The notes: a model not told the origin generated them from the letters alone. A stretch of 5,303 nucleotides of DNA from Nitrospirota bacterium (GCA_016195505.1 JACPZN010000066.1:1-5303), one strand, 5' to 3'; shown: positions 1 through 5,303, numbered from the stretch's first letter. Numbers and translations are program-made.

Positions 1-6
1 CCCAAC

Positions 7-429
7 ATGATCCTCCTCAACCTGCTCCTTGGTACCCTTGTCGCGGGGGTCGGATTCTGGCTTCTCTTGGGAACTCTCTCGCAGGTCGTCGTGGTCGGAT
101 GGGCTCTTGCCGTGGGAGGATTTCTGTGGTGGAAGGCGCGGTCAATGACAGAAGTGTGGGCGTGGTCTACCTTATTGCTCGGTCTGGAAAGCTTTGCCTG
201 GCCGCTAACGTTGATGATTCAGCTGAAGGGCTCATCCGAAACTCCCTCTGAAAACGAGATGGGAACAATTCTCTCGGCCGTTGTGCTCGGCCTGTTCTCA
301 TCCGTGTTTTGGATTTCTTTTTCCTACGGCCTCTTCAAACGGGCTTGGAGAGGTACCCCAGATCAACCGAACGACGTCTCTCGCGTGCCGCTTGCATGTC
401 CGTCAGTGAAGCGGAAGGAATCTCGCTAG
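7..429 (+). CDS. Small multi-pass membrane protein of unknown function, possibly 5'-truncated by the window edge
   Basis: I do not recognise a family. The 140-residue product is strongly hydrophobic, with about four likely membrane helices near residues 2-22, 27-42, 50-73 and 85-110. A short Ser/Glu-containing stretch lies between helices 3 and 4, and a polar, basic C-terminal tail of about 30 residues follows (KRAWRG near the last helix, KRKESR at the end). It is therefore probably an inner-membrane protein. The ATG at 7 is the first visible start, but the two codons before it are open and no ribosome binding site can be seen, so the true start may lie outside the window. It converges on priA with only two bases between the stop codons and no terminator between them. 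No catalytic motif is visible, so no function is proposed. The hydrophobic periodicity makes a real gene likely. Confidence 0.6.
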   Translation: MILLNLLLGTLVAGVGFWLLLGTLSQVVVVGWALAVGGFLWWKARSMTEVWAWSTLLLGLESFAWPLTLMIQLKGSSETPSENEMGTILSAVVLGLFSSVFWISFSYGLFKRAWRGTPDQPNDVSRVPLACPSVKRKESR

Positions 430-431
430 CC

Positions 432-2495
432 TTACCCCATCTCGACGGGGTCCATATCGACGGTGAACTTGATCTGCTCCTTCCCGTACTCACGTTCCAT
501 TTTTTCGACCGACTCGCGTATTCCACGACAGAGGAGAGTACGATCAGCTCCCTTTACAAGAATCTGATGACGGTGGTGGCCTTTAGGTCGTCTCCCCATG
601 GCCGTCACGGGGCCCAGGATCGTGACAGGTCCCTGTTTGCTGACGGACTCCTCAAGACTTTTTCTCCACTGCTTCGCGGCTGTTTCAACCTCCCGTCCTT
701 CCTTGCCGGATACCGAGAGATTAGCCAGGCGACAGACTGGTGGATAACTCAGCAGCCGACGCGCTACCAATTCCTCGTCATAGAATCGGTTCGGCTCACC
801 TGATAGCACGGCTTGGACGGCGTGATGTGTGGGGAGCCGAGTTTGCAAGATCACCCGACCTCCTGCTGACGCAGGCCGTGCGAAACTCACGGCATCGACG
901 AGCACGTGGTAAGTCCGCTCGGCCGCGCGAAAGTCTGGAACATGCAAGCCGGAATCCGCGTGGAGGATGCCGACCAATCCCTTTTGCGGAAGTGGTTCCC
1001 GCTGAAACAACGCTTGCGTTCCGATCAGAATGTCCCACGTCCCCGATCTGACGTCTTTCCACGCAGAGCGGGCGGAGGCCGTCCGGCGAAGCGTGTCGCC
1101 ATCAAGCCGCGCAATCTTGGCTTGGGGAAACAAGCGCCGGGCTTCGGCTTCTACTCGTTCGGTCCCCTCTCCGACAGGACTGAGACGAGAGGCCTGGCAC
1201 ATCGGACAGGAGTCCGGCACTACAGCCGCCATGCCACAATACCGGCAAATCAGCCTGCCCGCTTCCCGATAGTACGCGAGCGCCACCGCACACGAGGAAC
1301 AGCGTGGGATCCAGCCGCAGTCCGGACAGATTAGCGTCCCTGCGTAACCCTTCCGATTTAAAAAGAGAAGCACCCCGGCTTTGTTCTCCACTGCCTCACG
1401 CATTGCCATCACGAGCCTCTGGCTGAACAGTGTCCCTCCCGGCTCATCGCGGAGATCGACGAGTTCGATCTTCGGTTGACGAGCGGCCTCCGGTTGAACG
1501 GTGTACGCTTGGGCGCCGGCATGTGCCCTCGATTCAAGCGATGGATGAGCGGACGCAAGCACGACGAGCGCATGCTCACCTTCGGCTCTCATGTAGGCCA
1601 CATCTCGGGCATGGTAACGAGGTTCCTGAGGTTCTTTGAGGGCGGGATCTTCTTCTCCCTCCACCCAGATCAGTCCGATCGATCGAAGGGGTGCAAAGAT
1701 CGCCGAGCGTGTCCCGATGACAACCGATGGCGTCCTTCTCTGGGCTTCCTCCCATCGATCAGACCCTGAGAATGTGTGAAAGGAGGTGATCGGGAGCTTT
1801 GTGAGGGGCGAAAGTAGTTGCCCCAACCATTCCGCCCTCGCCATCTCGCCAGCAAGGATAATGGTTGACTTGCCTATCGCGTGCGCCTGTTGAATTGCGC
1901 TCGCAAGCCGGCTGACTCGGTGCTCCCAAGGAGCGTGCAGGACAATCGTTCTTGCCTGGTTGACTCGAAGGCACTCGGCTACATAAGTGATCCAGAGGGG
2001 ATCTGGCTCCGGGAGCTTTTCACTGGGCGGGGTTCGATCTTCCTGCCCGTTTCCACCAAACTTCTCTGCAATCAGGTTCACGGTTCGCTTCGGAACTTCC
2101 GTTTCATTGCTCTTCGATGGAGTCGCGATTATCCATGACTTCTTTTTGAGGGTTTCGACCGCTTGCCGACTGTTTCGATCCGGAGAATGATGCAGAGTAG
2201 CCGACAGGATCCCTCTGGATCGCCGAGCGATCCGATCGAGGACGGGTCGCAGGTGCTCAGGACAATTTCCGGTAGTGAATACTGCGCGGCCCTGATCAGT
2301 GACCAGGTATCGCAAGGGTGAGGCTTTTCTGGCTGAAATTGTGCGGAAAACAAGCCGAAGGCACTGGCCCCAAGGGGCAACATACTGTTCTGCAATTTTG
2401 CGGGTTAGTTCAAACAGCGCAGAAGAGATCTCGGCATCTCCTCCGCCATTGACTAGGGAACGGATTTCTTTCAGATATGAAGTCTTTATCCCCAT
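432..2495 (-). CDS. priA: Primosomal protein N' (PriA), replication restart factor; uninterrupted part, helicase motifs degenerate
   Basis: PriA recognises stalled or D-loop forks in the cytoplasm and starts primosome assembly so that DnaB can be reloaded. Family features, numbered from the ATG at 2495: remainder of the 3'-DNA-binding domain (about 1-50, with the EQYVAPWGQ..RLVF segment); winged-helix region (about 60-125); helicase lobe 1 (about 165-335, with VVIGTRSAIFAPL and PRYHARDVA); zinc region (390-433) with four intact CxxC pairs; lobe 2 (about 440-555, with GEGTERVEAE and PDFRAAERTYH); C-terminal domain ending in DMDPVEMG. The P-loop GxTGSGKT is replaced by HAPWEHRVSR, the DEEHD box by EGEED and the QVAGRAGR motif by DAVSFARPA, so ATP-driven unwinding is unlikely. 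The ATG at 2495 has no Shine-Dalgarno sequence and lies inside the 3'BD domain. The ancestral gene clearly started at 2702 (756 codons, near the usual PriA length of about 730), but TAA at 2529-2531 interrupts it. Identity is confident; whether an intact protein is made is not. Confidence 0.9.
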   Translation of the reverse strand: MGIKTSYLKEIRSLVNGGGDAEISSALFELTRKIAEQYVAPWGQCLRLVFRTISARKASPLRYLVTDQGRAVFTTGNCPEHLRPVLDRIARRSRGILSATLHHSPDRNSRQAVETLKKKSWIIATPSKSNETEVPKRTVNLIAEKFGGNGQEDRTPPSEKLPEPDPLWITYVAECLRVNQARTIVLHAPWEHRVSRLASAIQQAHAIGKSTIILAGEMARAEWLGQLLSPLTKLPITSFHTFSGSDRWEEAQRRTPSVVIGTRSAIFAPLRSIGLIWVEGEEDPALKEPQEPRYHARDVAYMRAEGEHALVVLASAHPSLESRAHAGAQAYTVQPEAARQPKIELVDLRDEPGGTLFSQRLVMAMREAVENKAGVLLFLNRKGYAGTLICPDCGWIPRCSSCAVALAYYREAGRLICRYCGMAAVVPDSCPMCQASRLSPVGEGTERVEAEARRLFPQAKIARLDGDTLRRTASARSAWKDVRSGTWDILIGTQALFQREPLPQKGLVGILHADSGLHVPDFRAAERTYHVLVDAVSFARPASAGGRVILQTRLPTHHAVQAVLSGEPNRFYDEELVARRLLSYPPVCRLANLSVSGKEGREVETAAKQWRKSLEESVSKQGPVTILGPVTAMGRRPKGHHRHQILVKGADRTLLCRGIRESVEKMEREYGKEQIKFTVDMDPVEMG

Positions 2496-2702
2496 CGGGG
2501 GGTGATCGCTCAGCGAGATGACCGCACCTTACAGCATCCCGCGTCCAAAGGGGACCAGGACCCGGTGACCTACTTCAAGTGCTTGCGCCAATGCCGCAGG
2601 AACAAGATAAGTGAAGGCCTTGGCAATATGACGGGGAACGATCACATCGGCATACAATCGTTTGGCTCGACTCAGAGGAACGATAGGTCCATCCAGAGAC
2701 AT
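2496..2702 (-). pseudogene. priA: Severed 5' end of priA (start of the 3'-DNA-binding domain), interrupted by an in-frame TAA
   Basis: Reading the minus strand from ATG 2702 gives 57 codons, then TAA (2531-2529), then 11 open codons that run in the same frame into the ATG at 2495. The encoded sequence is typical of a PriA N-terminus: LYADVIVPRHIAKAFTYLVP, then EVGHRVLVPFGRGML, stop, GAVISLSDHPP. In PriA proteins the VLVPFG segment normally continues without a break into a beta strand such as xGxVV, so the stop falls in the middle of the 3'BD fold. The neighbouring residues suggest a glutamine codon, CAA to TAA, as a single transition. No frameshift is needed. The start at 2702 has no Shine-Dalgarno sequence but has a promoter-like element just upstream. 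This is either a true nonsense mutation or a sequence/assembly error. Confidence 0.8.
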
Positions 2703-2707
2703 GTGCC

Positions 2708-2737
2708 ATTGTAACAGCGTGAGAAAAGAGAGGACAA
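2708..2737 (-). promoter_or_regulatory. Candidate priA promoter, possibly giving a leaderless transcript
   Basis: On the minus strand TTGTCC (2737-2732; 4 of 6 to the -35 consensus) and TACAAT (2713-2708; 5 of 6 to the -10 consensus) are 18 bases apart. The -10 ends five bases before the ATG at 2702, so transcription would begin at or very near the start codon. That agrees with the lack of a Shine-Dalgarno sequence there. The -35 is weak, and the call rests on pattern alone. Confidence 0.3.
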
Positions 2738-2756
2738 TGCAACTGATCGATAACGG

Positions 2757-2767
2757 TTACACTGTAA
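2757..2767. promoter_or_regulatory. Short dyad TTACA-C-TGTAA upstream of priA, possible operator
   Basis: A perfect 5-1-5 inverted repeat lies 55 bases upstream of the original priA start. A one-base centre cannot form an RNA hairpin, so if it means anything it would be a binding site for a dimeric protein. A further GTAAC half-like sequence lies at 2711-2715 in the candidate -10 region. The dyad is short and could be chance. Confidence 0.15.
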
Positions 2768-2820
2768 TATTTTTGGTGGGTGAGAAGGATTCAACGTGGG
2801 ATCCGCGGTCGGCGGCGGCT

Positions 2821-2844
2821 GGGATTCATGTGAACATGAATCCC
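2821..2844. repeat. Perfect 10-bp inverted repeat after the OmpA-like gene; possible mRNA 3'-end hairpin
   Basis: GGGATTCATG, a TGAA spacer and CATGAATCCC form a perfect stem with a four-base loop, beginning 20 bases after the OmpA-like gene's stop codon. In an RNA of either strand this would be a stable hairpin. On the minus strand it is followed by a GC-rich stretch (AGCCGCCGCC) and not by a U tract, so it is not a standard intrinsic terminator. It may protect or process the 3' end of the OmpA-like mRNA, act in Rho-dependent termination, or attenuate read-through into priA. The structure is seen directly; the role is inferred. Confidence 0.5.
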
Positions 2845-2863
2845 CCCCACCTGCGACGGGAAG

Positions 2864-4432
2864 CTATTGCGATGGTGTCCCGGAAGCTGGTTGCGGAGGA
2901 GGAGTATCTTGCTTGCTCGCATCTGGTGCGGCAGCGCCGCCAGCATCGGGAATGTTCGGGGTACCGGGCCCATCTTTCGCGGGAGCTTGCGAGGCATCGC
3001 CCACAGAGAGGGTTCCAGGTCCTGTTGGACCAGTCGTATCTGGGCCAGTGGCAGGAGCAGCTGGCTGGTCATTGCTTCCACGCGCGCTCAGACTGGATGG
3101 ATCGCTTTCTAGCTTCTGCGCCTGGTTCGGCACGTCAGGTTTTGATGCCTGTGGAGCGGTCTCAGGCGCATACAGTAGTATCTCCACGCGACGATTCTTC
3201 GTGCGGCCATCCTCGATCGCATTGGTCGCAGTCGGCCTGGTATCACCATATCCCACCGAACTGAGCCGAGCTGAGTCCAATCCACCCTTCTCCACGAGAT
3301 ATCGGACGACGCCGCTCGCGCGGGCTTTGGACAGCTCCCAATTGCTCGGATACCGTGACTTCAGCGAAGGACCAATTTCCACATTGTCCGTATGGCCTTC
3401 TATTCGAATCAGCCTGGTATCGCCGCTGGTGTGCAGATATTCGATCAACTGGTCCAACACTTTGTAGCTTTCAGGCTTGATCGCCGCTTCGCCGGAATCA
3501 TAGCGAAGCAAGTTGGTCAATTCACCGAGGTTGAGGCGGCTTTGCCCGGAGGCATCCTGAACCTTCAACTTGCTTGCTACGAGATCAGCCGGCACAACCG
3601 GGGTTGCCTGAGATGGTTGGGATGGAGGGGCAGACTCCACGGGCTGAATAACTGGCGCGGAATATCCGACGAGCTTGAACCGATCCCCTCTCATCACGCG
3701 AGTGTTGGCTTTCGTGACTTTTGCTGAGGCCGTATGATCTTCCATCGACAAGACCTTCAACTGCCCGATCTTCCGCGTAGGAAGTCCTGCGCTATGACGG
3801 TAGATATCCATGAGGTCGCCAACCTTGAGCCCATCCTCTCGCCCTCGATCCATGTACACCACATTGGCCTGTGAGACCAAGGTCATCGGCCGGTCAGCCT
3901 GGAGTTCGACGATCATGCCGCTCAAATCGGCAACATCTGACATCTGGCTGACGTTCTCGCTCGGCGGCGGAGCGACATACCGCATCACGGGGTCTCCGGG
4001 AGAGATCGCGCCGTAGATTACGATCGTCTCGACTGTCGTCAGGGCATGATCGACATCCGTCACCTTCACGATAGCTAAGCGGATCATGGCAAAGCCGAGA
4101 TACTCACTTGTCACAGGATGGAACACTTTGCGGACACGCCTGTAGACGGTAAAGAGATCTCCGACAGCCACCTCGGTTGGGTTATCGAGCCTGAGGTAGA
4201 GCACATCCCGCTTCCCCAGGAGCATTCGGTTGCCAGATGATTGGTTATCTCCGGTGATCAGATTCACGATCCCGTCACGCGGGGTTACTTTCTGGATGGC
4301 ACCGCTGGCAAAGGTAAGCGCTGCCTCACCAGAACGAACCGAAATGCCGTCCAGGGCTTGTCCCAATGCCCCCTGAGGTGAAACACCGACGACTAACGAC
4401 AGAGCAAGGATGAGTGGTGTCAGATTTTTCAT
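2864..4432 (-). CDS. Exported OmpA/MotB-like peptidoglycan-binding protein with tandem VGD..YR modules and Pro-rich tail
   Basis: This 522-residue protein probably acts in the periplasm or outer membrane, anchored to peptidoglycan. Residues 1-26 form a Sec signal peptide (MKNLT, then a hydrophobic core, with likely cleavage near ALGQA) and have no lipobox cysteine. Two related modules follow, at about 76-152 and 189-255. Each has a V.Y strand, VGDL...YR, and a later GD before a final strand. A Pro/Ser/Gln linker (about 256-282) leads to an OmpA-C domain (about 303-422) with EGHTDN (345-350), YPSNWELSKARA (361-372) and NRRVEI (413-418). Asp349 and Arg371 fit the pair that contacts diaminopimelate in this family. 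The last 100 residues are Pro/Ala/Gly/Ser-rich and look disordered. The domain resembles MotB, but there is no MotB transmembrane helix or plug. The start at 4432 is chosen because AAGGA lies 8 bases upstream and the signal peptide begins there; an in-frame ATG at 4474 lies inside the predicted -10 box. The partner is unknown. Confidence 0.88.
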   Translation of the reverse strand: MKNLTPLILALSLVVGVSPQGALGQALDGISVRSGEAALTFASGAIQKVTPRDGIVNLITGDNQSSGNRMLLGKRDVLYLRLDNPTEVAVGDLFTVYRRVRKVFHPVTSEYLGFAMIRLAIVKVTDVDHALTTVETIVIYGAISPGDPVMRYVAPPPSENVSQMSDVADLSGMIVELQADRPMTLVSQANVVYMDRGREDGLKVGDLMDIYRHSAGLPTRKIGQLKVLSMEDHTASAKVTKANTRVMRGDRFKLVGYSAPVIQPVESAPPSQPSQATPVVPADLVASKLKVQDASGQSRLNLGELTNLLRYDSGEAAIKPESYKVLDQLIEYLHTSGDTRLIRIEGHTDNVEIGPSLKSRYPSNWELSKARASGVVRYLVEKGGLDSARLSSVGYGDTRPTATNAIEDGRTKNRRVEILLYAPETAPQASKPDVPNQAQKLESDPSSLSARGSNDQPAAPATGPDTTGPTGPGTLSVGDASQAPAKDGPGTPNIPDAGGAAAPDASKQDTPPPQPASGTPSQ

Positions 4433-4440
4433 AGATAGAT

Positions 4441-4445
4441 TCCTT
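4441..4445 (-). promoter_or_regulatory. Ribosome binding site that fixes the OmpA-like start
   Basis: AAGGA on the minus strand, within an A-rich run (AAAAAGGA), is separated from the ATG at 4432 by 8 bases (ATCTATCT). No comparable site precedes the ATG at 4474, so this decides the start. Confidence 0.65.
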
Positions 4446-4469
4446 TTTGAGGCAAGTGCTGCTTGGCAA

Positions 4470-4497
4470 ACCATAGCAAATCATGCTGTATTGTCAA
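4470..4497 (-). promoter_or_regulatory. Sigma70-type promoter of the OmpA-like gene
   Basis: On the minus strand TTGACA (4497-4492) matches the -35 consensus perfectly. After a 16-base spacer comes TATGGT (4475-4470; 4 of 6) preceded by TTTGC, so an extended -10 type TG is present two bases before the hexamer. Transcription would begin near 4463, leaving a leader of about 30 bases that contains the AAGGA ribosome binding site. The position of the -10 over the ATG at 4474 excludes that ATG as a start for this transcript. Confidence 0.6.
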
Positions 4498-4522
4498 GAA
4501 TTTGAGCTTTATCGTGACGGGT

Positions 4523-4552
4523 TTGACGAAGATTTTCACTAGGTGCTATGGT
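4523..4552 (+). promoter_or_regulatory. Divergent sigma70-type promoter for the small ORF
   Basis: TTGACG (4523-4528; 5 of 6) and TATGGT (4547-4552; 4 of 6) are separated by 18 bases, and a TG lies just before the -10, as in extended -10 promoters. The predicted start near 4559 leaves about 47 bases of leader before the ATG at 4606, and only about 5 before the upstream in-frame ATG at 4564. The TGCTATGGT block is also found in the opposite-strand promoter of the OmpA-like gene. Confidence 0.5.
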
Positions 4553-4605
4553 GACGCTCAACCATGCGTCGCCCCTTGTTTGTTTTTAAGAAGGGTCGGT
4601 TAGCC

Positions 4606-4866
4606 ATGAAAGGTAATGACGAGACGGCTCCCGCCAGATCAGCGGCTTCCAGCAAGAAAGACCGGATCGAGACCCAAATTCATCGACGGAGAAAGGCCAA
4701 GGCGGCTTCCCCCTTGGAGCCAGAGTGGGATATTTCCCAGCCCAACCTACCTAACCAGCTACGCATGTCTCCATTCCCGCAGGGTTCCCAGGGCTTGCTC
4801 AAACATCCAAGAGAGGCCTTGGATCGGTCGATTCCGGAGGAGTCCGTAGCCAAGTCAAAGAAATAG
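4606..4866 (+). CDS. Small charged, probably disordered protein of unknown function
   Basis: I do not recognise this 86-residue product. It has no signal peptide or membrane segment and is hydrophilic, with 17 Lys/Arg against 11 Asp/Glu. The basic residues are concentrated in the N-terminal third (HRRRKAK at 26-32) and at the C-terminus (KSKK). The middle is rich in Pro, Ser and Gln (SQPNLPNQL, MSPFPQGSQG). A nucleic-acid or other polyanion contact is possible but not shown. The start at 4606 is preferred because AGAAGGG lies 10 bases upstream and a promoter ends near 4552. The alternative ATG at 4564, which adds 14 residues, has no ribosome binding site. It is transcribed divergently from the OmpA-like gene and ends 194 bases before nuoA. 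A second open frame (4616-4849) overlaps most of it, so the coding call is moderate. Confidence 0.5.
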   Translation: MKGNDETAPARSAASSKKDRIETQIHRRRKAKAASPLEPEWDISQPNLPNQLRMSPFPQGSQGLLKHPREALDRSIPEESVAKSKK

Positions 4867-5060
4867 CCCTATCGAGTCGATCTCCATCTTCTTCAAGATC
4901 AATAAGGAAATTTGAGTCCTTTTTTATATCAGCGTGGCTGCCTTACCTAGGGCTTTCGGGTCTGTTCTAATTAGGTCCTTTGTTCGCTTGCTATCCCTAA
5001 GACCCCAGCACTAAGATCTCGAATCTTCTTTCCAGGTCAATGCTTTGTGAGAAGAAGACG
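4867..5060. other. Intergenic region before nuoA without a recognisable gene
   Basis: The stretch holds the weak terminator candidate at its left and an 8-bp palindrome CTAATTAG at 4967-4974. I find no convincing -35/-10 pair for nuoA. A TGCTATCC sequence near 4990 resembles the -10 blocks of the other two promoters but has no good -35 partner. No RNA gene or riboswitch is recognised. Confidence 0.4.
4905..4926 (+). terminator. Weak candidate intrinsic terminator after the small ORF
   Basis: AAGGA and TCCTT can pair around an eight-base loop, and the right arm runs into a T tract (TTTTTTAT). The stem is only 5 bp and AT-rich, so termination strength is doubtful. Its position, about 40 bases after the stop codon of the small ORF and before nuoA, is what makes it plausible. 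Confidence 0.3.
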
Positions 5061-5303
5061 ATGAATGGCCTAGACCTCCTTCTTGAATACTTAACCAAGT
5101 TCTTTCCGATCCTTCTCTTTATCTTCGTCGCTCTTGCATTCGGAGCCTTAACGTTGGTGATCAGCTATTTTGTGCAGCCTCGGTATCCAGAGCCGGAAAA
5201 ACTTTCGGCCTACGAGTGCGGTTCTGAGCCGTTCTCCGACGCCCGCATGCCATTCCCAGTTCGGTATTACATCTTTGCGATGTTGTTCGTGATTTTTGAT
5301 ATC
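5061..5303 (+). CDS. nuoA: NADH-quinone oxidoreductase subunit A (NuoA), 3' end outside the window
   Basis: NuoA (ND3 homologue) is a small inner-membrane subunit of complex I, lying at the junction of the membrane arm and the peripheral arm, near the quinone site. The 81 codons seen contain a first transmembrane helix (about residues 14-37), then QPRYPEPEKLSAYECGSEP, then the second helix beginning at about 68 (PVRYYIFAMLFVIFDI). YECGSEP is the family signature; Cys53 corresponds to the loop cysteine of ND3 that is exposed in the deactive state of mitochondrial complex I. The FVIFD end normally continues as a conserved E-rich turn and a third helix, so about 40 residues are missing through the window edge, not mutation. 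The ATG at 5061 has a purine-rich GAGAAGAAG upstream. An in-frame ATG at 5040 (MLCEKKT extension) is possible. nuoA is usually the first gene of the nuo operon, so nuoB and others probably follow. Confidence 0.93.
   Translation, partial: MNGLDLLLEYLTKFFPILLFIFVALAFGALTLVISYFVQPRYPEPEKLSAYECGSEPFSDARMPFPVRYYIFAMLFVIFDI

Noticed and set aside
434..451. ACCCC/GGGGT hairpin at the convergent gene ends as a terminator
   Set aside because: The stem is only 5 bp with an 8-base loop, lies within the last priA codons and has no T tract in either direction.
309..1974. Several open frames of 60-164 codons inside priA on both strands
   Set aside because: All overlap a well-recognised protein family in another frame, have no domain features and no ribosome binding sites of note.
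2529..2531. TAA read as glutamine (recoded stop) in priA
   Set aside because: priA itself ends with TAA at 432-434 at the expected end of the protein, and no other gene in the window shows an internal stop. A single mutation or sequence error is simpler.
2662..3467. Two long plus-strand open frames (200 and 223 codons) opposite the 3' part of the OmpA-like gene
   Set aside because: They lie antisense to the low-complexity, GC-rich tail and the OmpA domain, have no family features, and have Ser/Gly/Arg-rich composition typical of shadow frames.
4433..4474. Upstream ATG at 4474 as start of the OmpA-like protein
   Set aside because: That ATG lies within the predicted -10 box, has no ribosome binding site, and would place 14 polar residues before a clear signal peptide.
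5012..5026. AAGAT/ATCTT stem upstream of nuoA as a terminator or riboswitch element
   Set aside because: A 5-bp AT-rich stem with a 5-base loop is expected by chance and has no supporting context.
1..5303. Search for tRNA, rRNA, CRISPR arrays, IS ends, att sites
   Set aside because: No cloverleaf, repeat-spacer pattern, transposase or target-site duplication is recognisable by eye in the window.

Overview
This looks like chromosomal DNA of a moderately GC-rich Gram-negative bacterium. The supports are a secreted OmpA/MotB-type peptidoglycan-binding protein, a bacterial NuoA with its typical loop motif, and SD/sigma70-like signals. The overall style (MotB-like OmpA domain, PriA, start of a complex I operon) would fit Nitrospira or a relative. 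That is an impression, not something the window proves.

Layout, left to right. (1) 7-429 (+): a small hydrophobic protein with about four membrane segments and no recognised family. Its reading frame is open to the left edge. (2) 432-2702 (-): priA, the primosomal replication-restart protein, convergent with gene 1 and only 2 bases from it. Its reading frame is cut by an in-frame TAA at 2529-2531, leaving an uninterrupted 687-codon part (432-2495) and a severed 5' part. (3) 2703-2863: a 161-base gap holding a perfect 10-bp inverted repeat, a small TTACA-N-TGTAA dyad and a candidate priA promoter. (4) 2864-4432 (-): an exported protein with two tandem copies of a VGD..YR module, an OmpA-C/MotB-like peptidoglycan-binding domain and a 100-residue Pro/Ala/Gly-rich tail. 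(5) 4433-4605: a divergent promoter region. (6) 4606-4866 (+): a small, charged, probably disordered protein of unknown function. (7) 4867-5060: no gene. (8) 5061 to the right edge (+): the first 81 codons of nuoA, probably the start of a complex I operon that continues outside the window.

The genes do not form one pathway. The OmpA-like gene and priA lie on the same strand and could share some transcription. The small ORF and nuoA run the other way.

The most unusual item is priA. The fold, all eight zinc-binding cysteines and the C-terminal domain are readable, but the ATPase/helicase motifs (Walker A, the DEEH box and the QxxGRxGR-type motif VI) have been replaced, and a nonsense codon splits the 3'-DNA-binding domain. 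It may be a helicase-dead structural primosome protein with a recent nonsense change or sequence error, or a decaying gene. I see no evidence for a new multi-gene system, mobile element, CRISPR array or RNA gene.
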